Of a stretch of 64,000 nt of DNA, positions 18,098-27,289 are shown one piece after another (position 1 is the stretch's first letter; every line of letters starts with the position of its first letter). The translations under genes and the position numbers were made by a program. The DNA comes from Nostoc sp. NMS9 (GTDB lineage: Bacteria; Cyanobacteriota; Cyanobacteriia; Cyanobacteriales; Nostocaceae). A model generated the notes under the pieces. It had not been told where the DNA came from and did not search any database. It saw nothing but the letters and a program-made list of their open reading frames with translations. The stretch is taken from contig NZ_JABXKL010000080.1 in NCBI RefSeq assembly GCF_017114995.1, positions 1-64,000 on the forward strand, read 5' to 3'.

Positions 18098-18766
18098 TGA
18101 ATATTGCTTGTTTGCTAATACTCAGTACTTATGTACTTAGTATATTCTCTGTACCTTATGGGCGGTATTTAGACTCAGCACTCTTGATTATTTTTGACGC
18201 ACTCCGATAAACATCCCATATCATCTGTAAGCAGGGTAAGATATTTAACCCTTGAGAAGTATTGACATATTAAAAATTTTGAGAATTCATCTTGCATATT
18301 CTGAAAAAACGTTATAAATTATTAGATAATAGGGGAATAATCTGACTTCTTAGTGTCAAAAACTAATCCTACTCAAGTAAATACACTGCAACCAGTTTTA
18401 ACTTCACACAACTCCTAAACAGCACTGAAGATATGTTTTTGTTTTGTAAAGCAAAGATTCTGGACAGATAACGGAACAATAAATAATCTAAAAATATATC
18501 TTATGTGACTGTTTTTAGGAATTATCTTACTACTTGCGGTGGAGAACAACAACTATAATTCAGCAAAATAGTAATAGATTACAAGCAATTAACTAACAAT
18601 AAAGTTGGATAAATGTCAGCAAATTTATTCCTTGTTAGTTGATTATTTTTTTGCCCAATTATCTTTGCTATTCAAAGAATCGTTTTTGTTATGCTGAGAA
18701 TAGTAAAAATAATAAATAAAGACACATCTACCACAAATTCACAATCCTTATGGAGTTATTCTGGCA
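18098..18766. other. Long A/T-rich spacer upstream of the invertase gene
   Basis: About 670 bases without a supported gene, tRNA or clear repeat. The length suggests a long leader or a complex promoter for the invertase gene. Confidence 0.45.
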
Positions 18767-20221
18767 ATGCACCTAAACGAATTGGAAACTACTGAGAATT
18801 TAAAAGAAGTGGAAGAAGCATGGCTAGCACTAGAAAAATCAATTCTCTATTATCAAGGTCGCCCTGTTGGGACAGTAGCCGCTTATGATGCCTCTGTAGA
18901 GGCGCTCAATTACGATCAGTGCTTTGTCCGGGATTTTGTTTCTTCTGCTCTAATTTTTCTGATTAAAGGTAGAACAGATATTGTTCGTAATTTCTTAGAA
19001 GAAACTTTAAAGTTACAGCCTAAAGAAAAGGCATTAGATGCCTATAAGCCAGGACGAGGATTAATACCAGCTAGCTTTAAAGTGGTATCAGACAATGGGC
19101 AAGAATATTTAGAAGCAGACTTTGGCGAACATGCGATCGCTAGAGTTACACCTGTAGATTCTTGCTTATGGTGGATTATTTTATTGCGCGCTTATATAGT
19201 CGCCACAGAAGATTTTTCTCTCGCCTATCAACCTGAATTCCAAAATGGGATCAGGTTAATTATGGAAATCTGCTTGGCGAATCGTTTTGATATGTACCCA
19301 ACGCTATTGGTTCCAGATGGCGCTTGTATGATTGACCGTCGTATGGGCATTTATGGGCATCCTTTAGAATTGCAAGTCCTCTTTTACACGGCATTGCGTG
19401 CATCTCGCGAACTGCTAATTTGCCAAGGTAATTCTGATATTGTTGAAGCCATTGATAACCGTTTACCTCTTTTATGCGCTCATATTCGCCAGCATTATTG
19501 GATAGATATTAATCGCCTGAATGCAATTTATCGCTTCAAAAGTGAAGAATATGGCAAGGCTGCTGTTAATCTATTCAACATATATGTAGATTCTGTTCCC
19601 TATTATGAATTAGATAAGTGGCTGCCAAAAAAAGGTGGTTATCTAGCAGGAAATGTTGGCCCGTCGCAGCTGGATACTCGCTTCTTTTCACTCGGAAACT
19701 TAATGGCAATCATTTCAGACTTAGCCACCGAAGAACAGTCACAAGCGATTATGACTCTCATTGAAGAACGATGGGATGATTTGGTGGGAGATATGCCAAT
19801 GAAAATTTGTTTCCCAGCTTTGGAACATGAAGAATACAGAATTGTGACTGGATGTGACCCCAAAAATATACCCTGGTCGTATCATAATGCTGGTAGTTGG
19901 CCTGTTTTAATGTGGATGTTGGCGGCGGCTGCTGTAAAAACTAATAGAACAAATCTTGCACAAAAGGCGATTGAAACTGCCCAAGGACGCCTTAGTACAG
20001 ATGAATGGCCAGAGTATTACGATGGTAAAAAAGGGCGACTGATTGGGAAACAAGCTAGGAAATATCAAACTTGGACAATTACTGGATTCTTATTAGCAAA
20101 AGAACTGATGGCAAACCACACATATTTATCATTAATCAGCTTTGGAAAATTACCAGCAGAACAGGTTTCTAGAGCGTGTGAGTTTGAAATTGCCAGTGTA
20201 GATCCGTCGTATATGTCTTGA
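18767..20221 (+). CDS. Neutral/alkaline invertase, GH100
   Basis: 484 residues, full length for cyanobacterial GH100 invertases. It hydrolyses sucrose to glucose and fructose in the cytoplasm. Family signatures are NYDQCFVRDFVSSALIFL, which includes the general-acid aspartate, ALEHEEYRIVTGCDPKNIPW with the catalytic glutamate region, and SYHNAGSWPVLMWML. There is no signal peptide. In Anabaena such an enzyme supplies hexose to heterocysts from vegetative-cell sucrose, feeding the oxidative pentose phosphate pathway whose genes lie at 27290-33108. A fructokinase gene at 49704 could act on the product. A block of GGGAGTT-type tandem heptamers follows at 20226-20277. Confidence 0.9.
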   Translation: MHLNELETTENLKEVEEAWLALEKSILYYQGRPVGTVAAYDASVEALNYDQCFVRDFVSSALIFLIKGRTDIVRNFLEETLKLQPKEKALDAYKPGRGLIPASFKVVSDNGQEYLEADFGEHAIARVTPVDSCLWWIILLRAYIVATEDFSLAYQPEFQNGIRLIMEICLANRFDMYPTLLVPDGACMIDRRMGIYGHPLELQVLFYTALRASRELLICQGNSDIVEAIDNRLPLLCAHIRQHYWIDINRLNAIYRFKSEEYGKAAVNLFNIYVDSVPYYELDKWLPKKGGYLAGNVGPSQLDTRFFSLGNLMAIISDLATEEQSQAIMTLIEERWDDLVGDMPMKICFPALEHEEYRIVTGCDPKNIPWSYHNAGSWPVLMWMLAAAAVKTNRTNLAQKAIETAQGRLSTDEWPEYYDGKKGRLIGKQARKYQTWTITGFLLAKELMANHTYLSLISFGKLPAEQVSRACEFEIASVDPSYMS

Positions 20222-20225
20222 TAGG

Positions 20226-20277
20226 GAAGTTAGGAGTTGGGAGTTAGGAGTTAGAAGTTGGGAGTTGGGAGTTAGAA
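20226..20277. repeat. Short tandem heptamer repeats (GGGAGTT type)
   Basis: Degenerate tandem GGGAGTT / TAGGAGTT units between the invertase and rsmB genes. This is the STRR type known in heterocystous cyanobacteria. The unit is too short and has no spacers, so it is not CRISPR. Confidence 0.75.
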
Positions 20278-20311
20278 TACAAAAGCCTTCTGACTCCTGA
20301 ATCATGTTTCC

Positions 20312-21799
20312 ATGACTAATCCCCGTCAATTAGCTTTTATCGCGCTGCGAGATGTTCATAAAGGGGCTTATGCTGATGTTGCCCTAGATAGAGTACTGCA
20401 AAAAGTTAATTTGCTTGATTGCGATCGCCGCTTAGTGACAGAATTGGTTTATGGGAGCGTCAGAAGGCAACGCACCCTCGATACTCTCATCGATCAACTC
20501 GCTAAAAAGAAATCTCATCAACAACCACAAGACCTCCGCACCATCTTACATCTGGGCTTTTACCAACTGCGTTATCAAGAGCGTATTCCCGCTTCAGCTG
20601 CTGTTAATACCACAGTCCAACTCGCTAAAGAAAACGGTTTTTCTGGACTTACGGGTTTTGTTAACGGTTTATTACGACAATACATCCGCCTTGCAGAGAA
20701 GATAAAGGGTGATCCGTTACAACTTCCAGAATCACCGGATCTGGAAAACCTCTCTCCAAACCTCTCCCCTAAAAGGGGAGAGGCTTTGAATTCTCCCCCT
20801 TCCCTAGTAGGGAAGGGGGCTGGGGGGTTAGGTTTCGCGTTAACTTTTCCAAATGATGTGAAAAGTCAGGTGGAACGCTTGGGTATTTTACACAGTTTTC
20901 CTGACTGGATTGTTCAAGTTTGGTTAGAACAACTGGGTTTGACTGATACAGAACAACTATGTGAATGGATGAACCAATCACCAACAATTGACTTACGCAT
21001 CAACCCACTTCGCGCTTCAATTGAGGAAGTTGAGGTGGCTTTGCAATCTGCTGGTGTTTTGGTAAGACGGATTCCTCATTTACCCCAAGCTTTACGATTT
21101 ATTGGTAATACTGGGTCAATTCAAAAACTACCAGGTTTCAAAGAAGGTTGGTGGACTGTACAAGATAGTAGCGCTCAATTGGTAGGTCATTTGCTCGACC
21201 CCCAACCAGGTGAGGTGGTAATTGATGCCTGTGCTGCACCAGGAGGGAAAACAACCCACATCGCTGAATTAATGGCAGATGAGGGTAAAATTTGGGCTTG
21301 CGATCGCACTCCTTCTCGTCTTCGCAAACTCCAAGAAAATTTTCAACGGTTAAATTTACAATCTATTCAAATTTACACTGGCGACAGTCGCCACTTCAAG
21401 CAATTTCAAAACACCGCAGACCGGGTATTACTTGATGCTCCATGTTCTGGTTTGGGAACTATGCACCGTCATGCTGATGCGCGTTGGCGACAGACACCAG
21501 AATCCGTCCGAGAACTTTCGGTGCTGCAACGAGAATTATTAACACATACATCAACCTTTGTCAAACCTGGTGGTGTACTAGTTTATGCCACCTGTACATT
21601 GCATCCCGCAGAAAATGAAGAAGTAATTTCGGCGTTTTTAGCTGAGTCACCTGATTGGCAAATTGAGTCTCCCAGTGGCCTTGAGTTGCCTGATTCTACT
21701 GATAGTACACCTCAAGGTTGGTTTAAACTTTGGCCCCATCGACAGGATATGGATGGTTTTTTTATGGTGCGCTTAAGAAAAACCAATAATTCCGAGTGA
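20312..21799 (+). CDS. rsmB: 16S rRNA (cytosine-967-C5)-methyltransferase RsmB, with translated repeat insert
   Basis: 495 residues. The N-terminal ~140 residues are the NusB-like RNA-binding domain. The C-terminal Rossmann methyltransferase shows the SAM loop DACAAPGGKTTHIAELM, the motif IV cysteine DAPCSGLGTM and the catalytic-cysteine region YATCTLHPAENEEV. It methylates C967 of 16S rRNA. Residues ~143-173 (LENLSPNLSPKRGEALNSPP and onward) do not belong to the family: they are encoded by a palindromic G/C-rich repeat (20740-20835) inserted in frame between the two domains. The enzyme probably tolerates this as a linker loop. Confidence 0.92.
   Translation: MTNPRQLAFIALRDVHKGAYADVALDRVLQKVNLLDCDRRLVTELVYGSVRRQRTLDTLIDQLAKKKSHQQPQDLRTILHLGFYQLRYQERIPASAAVNTTVQLAKENGFSGLTGFVNGLLRQYIRLAEKIKGDPLQLPESPDLENLSPNLSPKRGEALNSPPSLVGKGAGGLGFALTFPNDVKSQVERLGILHSFPDWIVQVWLEQLGLTDTEQLCEWMNQSPTIDLRINPLRASIEEVEVALQSAGVLVRRIPHLPQALRFIGNTGSIQKLPGFKEGWWTVQDSSAQLVGHLLDPQPGEVVIDACAAPGGKTTHIAELMADEGKIWACDRTPSRLRKLQENFQRLNLQSIQIYTGDSRHFKQFQNTADRVLLDAPCSGLGTMHRHADARWRQTPESVRELSVLQRELLTHTSTFVKPGGVLVYATCTLHPAENEEVISAFLAESPDWQIESPSGLELPDSTDSTPQGWFKLWPHRQDMDGFFMVRLRKTNNSE
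20740..20835. repeat. In-frame palindromic repeat inside rsmB
   Basis: Two hairpins, CTCTCCCCTAAAAGGGGAGAG and CCCCCTTCCCTAGTAGGGAAGGGGG, sit between the RNA-binding and methyltransferase domains. They are of the same style as the cores of the MITEs elsewhere in the window. The reading frame is kept open throughout. Confidence 0.8.
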
Positions 21800-21856
21800 A
21801 TACTGTTTGGGATTGTACGATTTGGTGGAGGCCTGAATCTACCAGAGGAGGCAGCA

Positions 21857-22279
21857 ATGGTTTCCCCTTCCAATGTGAAAAACTTAGTTAAAATCCTGAT
21901 TGGAGCAGCCTGGATCGATGGCAGAATCCAGCCAGAAGAACGGCAATATCTCCGCGAAATAGCTCAAGCCAAAGGTTTAGCTAACGACCCAGAAATTAAG
22001 CCTTGGCTATACGAATTAGTTCCTGTACAGCCAAAAGAATGCTATGACTGGGTGCAGGAATATTTAGGCGATCGCCCCAGTCTTGAAGATTGCGAAAATC
22101 TGATTGAAGCCATCAGTGGCTTAATTTATAGCGATGGTGAAGTTGCTGTAGAAGAAGCCAGGCTCCTGACAGAATTGCAGGATATAGTGAAGCCGAATGA
22201 GTCAACTCAACCAGCTCACACTGCGCTTCTCAAACAAATTCAAAAGCTTTACCGCCGTTGGGTTGAAGTCCAAAACTAA
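21857..22279 (+). CDS. TerB-family protein
   Basis: 140 residues, all-helical. It carries the TerB features: IGAAWIDGRIQPEERQYLREIA near the start and LIYSDGEVAVEEARLLTELQD in the second half, two acidic 'D-G-x-x-x-x-E-E' repeats that may bind metal. TerB proteins are linked to tellurite resistance and envelope stress complexes, but free-standing cyanobacterial copies have no assigned role. GAGGAGGCAG just upstream of the ATG is a strong ribosome site. A hairpin (GCGGTGA ... TCACCGC, 22309-22328) follows about 30 bases downstream and may end transcription. Confidence 0.75.
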   Translation: MVSPSNVKNLVKILIGAAWIDGRIQPEERQYLREIAQAKGLANDPEIKPWLYELVPVQPKECYDWVQEYLGDRPSLEDCENLIEAISGLIYSDGEVAVEEARLLTELQDIVKPNESTQPAHTALLKQIQKLYRRWVEVQN

Positions 22280-22416
22280 CATGGAGTTATAAGTTGGTCG
22301 AAGAGGAAGCGGTGAATTCTTTCACCGCGTCTCTTCATCCTCATGTCCCCAGAAACGTCCGCACGTCTTTAGGTGATTTTTATAGCTATTTACCGAAAAG
22401 GGAAACGCATTAACAT

Positions 22417-22540
22417 TAGACCTCTTGCATAAATCAAAAATAAAGAACCCCACCCCGCATTTGAGTAAAGCAAACGCTCCCCTCCCCGCTTGCGGGGAGG
22501 GGTTGGGGGTGGGGTGTTAGGGACTTTTGCAAGAGGTCTA
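22417..22540. repeat. MITE, family B (TAGACCTCTTGCA ends)
   Basis: 124 bp bounded by perfect inverted ends TAGACCTCTTGCA (22417-22429) and TGCAAGAGGTCTA (22528-22540), with a G/C-rich palindromic core like that of family A. It lies 13 bases beyond the aquaporin stop codon. A related left end begins at the GST stop codon (26919). Confidence 0.8.
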
Positions 22541-22552
22541 TTGTGATTCGTA

Positions 22553-23251
22553 TTAGATGTCTGGTTCTTGGAGAGATCGGGCGATTATACCCGCCAAAAC
22601 TCCACCGAAAATTGGGAACACGATGAAAATCCAAAGGTCAGCCAATGCCCAACCGCGAGTAAAGACAGCTGTGGCTAGCGATCGCACGGGATTGACGCTG
22701 GCATTTGTGACAGGAATGAGGATAAGATGCGCCAAGATCAGCCCTAAACCGATGGGGATCGGTGCAGACCGTTTGAAAACGGGAGAAGATGTAACGCTCA
22801 AGATCAGCAGCACAAAGCCACAGGTAACAATGAATTCGGCTAATGCACAAGCCCACCAGCTATAGTTACCAGGGGAGTGAATTCCCACCCCATTAGAACC
22901 AAAGTTAGCTGTTGTAAACTCCGGCTTGCCTATGCAAATCAAAAACAAGATAGTACTCCCCCAAATTCCGCCGAGAATCTGACTCCCGATATATGGCAAA
23001 ACGTCTTTAGAAGAAAACTGCTTGGCTACCCAAAAACCAATTGTGACTGCGGGGTTGATGTGACAGCCGCTGATCGAACCAAAAGTATAAGCAGCAGTCA
23101 ACAAACTTAAGCCAAAAGCGATCGCCACTCCAGTAACTCCAACCCAAGGTATTGCACCAGAAATAACCGCAGTACCTACACCCATCAGAACTAACCAAGC
23201 TGTACCTAGAGCTTCCGCCAAACATCGTTTTGCTAAAGAGTAACGATTCAT
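22553..23251 (-). CDS. aqpZ: Aquaporin Z-type water channel
   Basis: 232 residues, six membrane helices plus two half-helices. The first NPA motif is intact (HINPAVT, 66-68). The second is NPV (SVNPVRS, 187-189), an uncommon change. The selectivity arginine R190 and histidine H175 are kept, which points to a water-type rather than glycerol-type pore. It sits in the plasma membrane. The family-B MITE lies just past its stop. The plus-strand frames across it are shadows. Confidence 0.85.
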   Translation of the reverse strand: MNRYSLAKRCLAEALGTAWLVLMGVGTAVISGAIPWVGVTGVAIAFGLSLLTAAYTFGSISGCHINPAVTIGFWVAKQFSSKDVLPYIGSQILGGIWGSTILFLICIGKPEFTTANFGSNGVGIHSPGNYSWWACALAEFIVTCGFVLLILSVTSSPVFKRSAPIPIGLGLILAHLILIPVTNASVNPVRSLATAVFTRGWALADLWIFIVFPIFGGVLAGIIARSLQEPDI

Positions 23252-23274
23252 TCATCAGAAATGCCATAACTGGC

Positions 23275-23413
23275 TAGTAGTTCGCCAAGGGAACTTAGCG
23301 GGGTAAAGAGGAACGGGAAAAGGGATATATGTGTCTTGTCCCTTTGCCTTTCCCTTTAACCTTTACCCTTTACTCAATCTACACCCGTCAATGGAGAGCG
23401 TGGTGAACTACTA
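23275..23413. repeat. MITE-like element, family D (TAGTAGTTCGCCA ends)
   Basis: TAGTAGTTCGCCA (23275-23287) and TGGTGAACTACTA (23401-23413) are inverted copies with one mismatch, enclosing ~139 bp with pyrimidine-rich tandem CCCTTT units and no coding capacity. It begins 24 bases upstream of the aquaporin start. Confidence 0.65.
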
Positions 23414-23907
23414 AGGGTGATTGATACTTGTACGCATTAGCCGAATCACACTAAGATAAATACTCGTTCTGAATTATTCAGTATAAAACGTAGCAACATC
23501 CTGTTGGTTGGCTCCCAATACAGTTTGGATAAGCTCTTGAGGCTCTTAAGGCAAGGGAGGAAAGAGTTGATAGACAATTTGTTTTCCCCCTGCTTCTCTT
23601 CTACCCCAGTTTAAGAACAGCTTGCCTCAACGAATAAATTCCTTAACCGAACGGTATTGCATCGGGAGGCATTAAGAGAGCATCCCTCTTTGGCGAAAAC
23701 ATCAAATAGCGAGTGTTCCGTTGAGGTAAGCACAACGAACAGAAAGTATTGAATTAACGTTGTCAACTTTCCACTGCGCTCCAGAAATTTTAATCCTTGT
23801 ACCAAGAAGCTTAATAGCAGATTCCACTTGACACTATGTTCGGGTCTTGGTAAAAACTGTACTATTTACTAATGTCGTAAAGAACGCATTCCATAACGAA
23901 AAGGCTT
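23414..23907. other. Gene-free spacer
   Basis: About 490 bases in which I see no supported gene. A short minus-strand open frame (23611-23805) has no recognisable motif or ribosome site. Confidence 0.4.
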
Positions 23908-24336
23908 ATGGTTAATAGCAAATACCCAGATGAGAGTAAGTGGATGTTCGTAAGACAGGATAATAACGCACCTGACGGTGAAAAGCAAGACTACTACTAT
24001 GGCACCTTAGAAGATTGTTTATGGCGTATGCATGTATGTATAGTTGATCAGCTTAATGACGAAGCCATACGAGAACTAGGTTATACATTTGATGAAGTCA
24101 GTAGATCAGAAATATGGTTTGAGGAGCAAAAAGATTTTTGGGCGAATACAGAGGATACTTCAAAAACGAGGCAATATGTAGCTGCAATGACAGAAAAGGC
24201 TGAACAAATTTTAGACTCTCTTCAAGCTAGAGTAAACGAGAAACTACAAAGGATCAAAACCCAGTGTCTAACAGCAGGAATTGTTAGTAGTACAAATTGG
24301 TTTATTAAATATAACGGCAATGACAATGAGGGGTAA
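23908..24336 (+). CDS. Hypothetical protein, 142 residues
   Basis: I do not recognise a family. The product is acidic and soluble, rich in aromatic residues near the start (KWMFVRQDN, DYYYGTLEDCLWRMH), with a predicted helical C-terminal half (AMTEKAEQILDSLQARVNEKLQR) that could form a coiled coil. There is no signal peptide or membrane segment. The N-terminal part could be a small globular recognition domain. It stands alone between the aquaporin and cobyrinate synthase genes. The ordinary amino-acid composition supports a real gene. Confidence 0.6.
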   Translation: MVNSKYPDESKWMFVRQDNNAPDGEKQDYYYGTLEDCLWRMHVCIVDQLNDEAIRELGYTFDEVSRSEIWFEEQKDFWANTEDTSKTRQYVAAMTEKAEQILDSLQARVNEKLQRIKTQCLTAGIVSSTNWFIKYNGNDNEG

Positions 24337-24613
24337 AAGTAGCGAGCGTGACATGAGCCGCCACGTAACGTCTGAAAGTCTTTTTATAAAAGGGTTACAA
24401 AAATAAAATAGTTCTTTAACCCGAAATTCTCAGAAAAAGCTTGTTTTTGCAGTACCAATACAAGCCAACGCATTGGCATTGCAGGGTATTGCCAAATTTA
24501 ATTCGCTACAAATTAATGAAATGCTGTACTAACAGAATCTCTAGACAGGGGTTACGATTAATAGAGTCTAAAACTTTTTTATTCATCCTAATGGGTTTGG
24601 CGCTGGCTTAAAT

Positions 24614-26050
24614 CTATGTTCCTGAAGATGCTACTTTTAGACATTCTTTAAGAAACTGCTGGGGAATTTCTCTACTTTCTCCCCAATGCAGATGAACATA
24701 AGAAGCATAAATATTTGCAGGTAAACCCCATCCTTCGCATCCCATATTTTCTTCACAATCGTAGCGAGAAGTTTCAAATAGAGGCTTAGTGGGAGTTAAG
24801 GTTAAATGAGAACGATGAAATTCGTGTCCGTAAACAGTTGTATTTGCCTTAACTAATAAATTATCTTGCAAAGCGACTGCACGACGATAGCCTAAAGTTA
24901 AACGCCCACCCATTAGAGCAGATGTTGGTAGTACTCCCGCCATCGACCAAGATTTACCCTCAAAATCGATAATTTGCTCACACAAATACATCAATCCTCC
25001 ACATTCGGCAACTGTAGGCATTCCTTTAAGTATTGCCGTTTTCACTGCATCACAAGCGCTGGTATTTTCTGCTAGTTGCTGGGCAAAAACTTCTGGGAAA
25101 CCACCGCCAAAATACATTCCCTGGATATCTTTTGGTATACCAGCATCTTCTAAGGGACTCCAGAAAACCAATTCTGCACCAAGTTGTTGCAACAAATCGA
25201 GATTGTCCTGGTAATAAAAATTAAACGCGCGATCGCGGGCTACTGCAATCCTAACTGGGGATGAGGGAGATAAGGATGATGAAGTAGAGCCAGAAAGAGG
25301 TTCTGATTTTAACAAAGGTAATAAGCGTTGCCAGTCGAAGCAAGTATCTCCTAAATCGGCGAAGCGATCAATTAAAGCGTTGAGTTCGGGAAGTTCGGCT
25401 GTGGGTACTAAACCCAAATGGCGATCGGGAATTGTGATATTATCTTGACGCCGCAGTACGCCGAGAATGGGTAATTGTAAAGGTTCTAAGGAATCTTTGA
25501 GAAGAGAGAGATGGCGATCGCTTCCGACGCGATTTAATACTACCCCAGCTATTTTAATTCGGGGATCAAAAGATCGATAGCCGTGAGCGATCGCAGCTAC
25601 AGAACCAGATAAACGACTGCAATCAATCACCAACACCACTGGCAAATCTAACAGCCGTGCGATGTGGCCCGTACTGGCAAAATCAGTTAGGCATTGAGCA
25701 TTGTTATTTTTCTCCTTCTCCTCTGCTCCCCTGCTCCCCTGCTCCCCTACTTCTTCGCCACTCCCCTTCACTCCATCAAACAACCCCATTACCCCTTCCA
25801 CTAGGGCATATTCACTCAGTTGACTATGACGGGCAAAACATTGCTGAACGTAGGTTTCAGAAGTCAATACGGGGTCTAAATTGCGACAAGCACGACCAGT
25901 TACGTGTTGATGAAACATCGGATCAATGTAGTCTGGCCCCACCTTAAAAGATTGCACCAGGCGATCGCGACGGCGTAAAGATGCTAAAAGGGTGAGCGTG
26001 ACTGTTGTCTTACCCACCCCACTACGTTCCCCAGCAATGACTAAAGCCAT
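24614..26050 (-). CDS. cbiA: Cobyrinate a,c-diamide synthase
   Basis: 478 residues. It amidates the a and c carboxylates of cobyrinate using ATP and glutamine, in cobalamin synthesis. The N-terminal P-loop is GERSGVGKTTVTL, followed by KVGPDYIDPMFH and EGVMGLFDG. The C-terminal glutamine amidotransferase domain has the nucleophile in TVAECGGLMYLCEQ and the histidine in YASYVHLHWGES. Between DGVKGSG and CLTDFASTGHIARLL is a non-family insert (EEVGEQGSRGAEEKEKNNN). It is encoded by GCTCCCCT tandem heptamers and octamers (25716-25760), so a repeat has entered a surface loop. No other cobalamin gene or riboswitch is adjacent. Confidence 0.92.
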   Translation of the reverse strand: MALVIAGERSGVGKTTVTLTLLASLRRRDRLVQSFKVGPDYIDPMFHQHVTGRACRNLDPVLTSETYVQQCFARHSQLSEYALVEGVMGLFDGVKGSGEEVGEQGSRGAEEKEKNNNAQCLTDFASTGHIARLLDLPVVLVIDCSRLSGSVAAIAHGYRSFDPRIKIAGVVLNRVGSDRHLSLLKDSLEPLQLPILGVLRRQDNITIPDRHLGLVPTAELPELNALIDRFADLGDTCFDWQRLLPLLKSEPLSGSTSSSLSPSSPVRIAVARDRAFNFYYQDNLDLLQQLGAELVFWSPLEDAGIPKDIQGMYFGGGFPEVFAQQLAENTSACDAVKTAILKGMPTVAECGGLMYLCEQIIDFEGKSWSMAGVLPTSALMGGRLTLGYRRAVALQDNLLVKANTTVYGHEFHRSHLTLTPTKPLFETSRYDCEENMGCEGWGLPANIYASYVHLHWGESREIPQQFLKECLKVASSGT

Positions 26051-26285
26051 AAATGAAACAAATTAGGTTTTTATGCAGCAACTATTTCGATTATTGGCTG
26101 TGTGTCTATCGTCACTTTTTGTAAAAGCAGATGCACCAGTTTCTCCAACCGACTAACTCAAACTTATACCAATTAGAAACAAGAAAACCAGCCAATTAGG
26201 GGAGTTAGGCTGAAAAAGTCTAATAGTATAGTTGGAAATTAGCCCAGAGTCAGATCGCAATAAGCTACCAGAAGAGGAACATTTT

Positions 26286-26921
26286 ATGATAGTTGTGCAT
26301 CATCTTAACAATTCGCGATCGCAGCGTGTGCTGTGGCTGCTTGAAGAATTAGGTATCGAATACGAGATCAAATTCTATGAACGCGATCCAAAGACGATGA
26401 TGGCACCGGAGTCGCTGCGCCAAGTTCATCCCCTCGGCAAATCACCAGTAATCACAGATGCAGACTTGACGATCGCTGAGTCGGGTGCAATTATCGAATA
26501 CCTAGTCGATCGCTATGGTAATGGTCGGTTAGTCCCAACATCCGCTACACCAGAGCATCTGCGCTACAAGTATTGGCTGCATTACGCCGAAGGCTCTGCA
26601 ATGCCACCACTGGTGATGCGGCTGGTATTGAACAATTTTGGGGCAGGTGACAGCAGCGTGGTTAGCGGATTCGTCGCGCCCCAAATCAAACTTCACTTTG
26701 ACTACATAGAAGGCGAACTCCGTAAAAATACGTGGTTTGTAGGCAATGAATTTACCGCCGCCGATATCCAAATGAGCTTTCCCCTAGAAGTAGTTGCTAT
26801 GCTCCCCGAAGAGGTTAAGAACCGGCCAAAGCTCAAAGAATTTGTCGAGCGCATTCATGGACGACCTGCTTACAAACGCGCCCTGGAGCGTGGAGGTAAA
26901 TACGACGTATCCTTTCAATAG
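26286..26921 (+). CDS. Glutathione S-transferase
   Basis: 211 residues from ATG 26286, which has AGAGGAAC upstream; an earlier in-frame start at 26232 adds 18 non-conserved residues. The N-terminal thioredoxin-like domain has HHLNNSRSQRVLWLLEELG, with a serine/asparagine catalytic region of the beta/theta type, and GKSPVITD plus ESGAIIEYL for glutathione binding. The helical C-terminal domain has NEFTAADIQMSFPLE. It conjugates or reduces with glutathione in the cytoplasm; the substrate is unknown. The stop TAG lies exactly at the start of a family-B MITE-like end (TAGATTTCTTGCATGAATC). Confidence 0.85.
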   Translation: MIVVHHLNNSRSQRVLWLLEELGIEYEIKFYERDPKTMMAPESLRQVHPLGKSPVITDADLTIAESGAIIEYLVDRYGNGRLVPTSATPEHLRYKYWLHYAEGSAMPPLVMRLVLNNFGAGDSSVVSGFVAPQIKLHFDYIEGELRKNTWFVGNEFTAADIQMSFPLEVVAMLPEEVKNRPKLKEFVERIHGRPAYKRALERGGKYDVSFQ

Positions 26922-27195
26922 ATTTCTTGCATGAATCAAAATCCTCACCCTAAATCCCTCTCCCGCGCACGATTATTATTTTCACTCAAGAAATTTTTGA
27001 GTATTTTAGCTGATTGACAAAATGCCCTTTATTTTAAACTCTCACGGATGGAGTTGGGGTAATACGGATCGGTTAAGGTTTTTTGATGAAAATTATTGAT
27101 CGCCAAAGACGCCACGCGATAAATCATCTTCTCTAGAAAGGACTGATTATTGTAGAGACGGCAATTCATCGCGTCTCTTGCCTCCAAGAAAAATA
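26922..27195. other. Spacer with MITE remnant
   Basis: It begins with the remnant of a family-B left end; no matching right end is seen. A TGTAGAGACGGCAA ... CGCGTCTCTTG imperfect palindrome (about 27151-27181) resembles the repeat at 4321. No gene. Confidence 0.5.
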
Positions 27196-27240
27196 GAAAA
27201 ACCCTTCAGATTATTGAAATATCTAAAAATCTGAAGGGCT
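27196..27240 (-). terminator. Rho-independent terminator of the fbp-tal-zwf-opcA operon
   Basis: Read on the minus strand, a 10-bp stem CCCTTCAGAT / ATCTGAAGGG (27238-27229 with 27211-27202) is followed by TTTTTCTATTTTT. It is about 50 bases past the opcA stop, the expected place for the operon end. Confidence 0.85.
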
Positions 27241-27289
27241 TGTATTTAATTTTCGCAATTTTGGTAACTTTTATGCTTTCCAAGCGAAA

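Noticed and set aside
23611..23805. Minus-strand 64-residue frame as a transposase remnant
   Set aside because: I found no DDE or other transposase motif.
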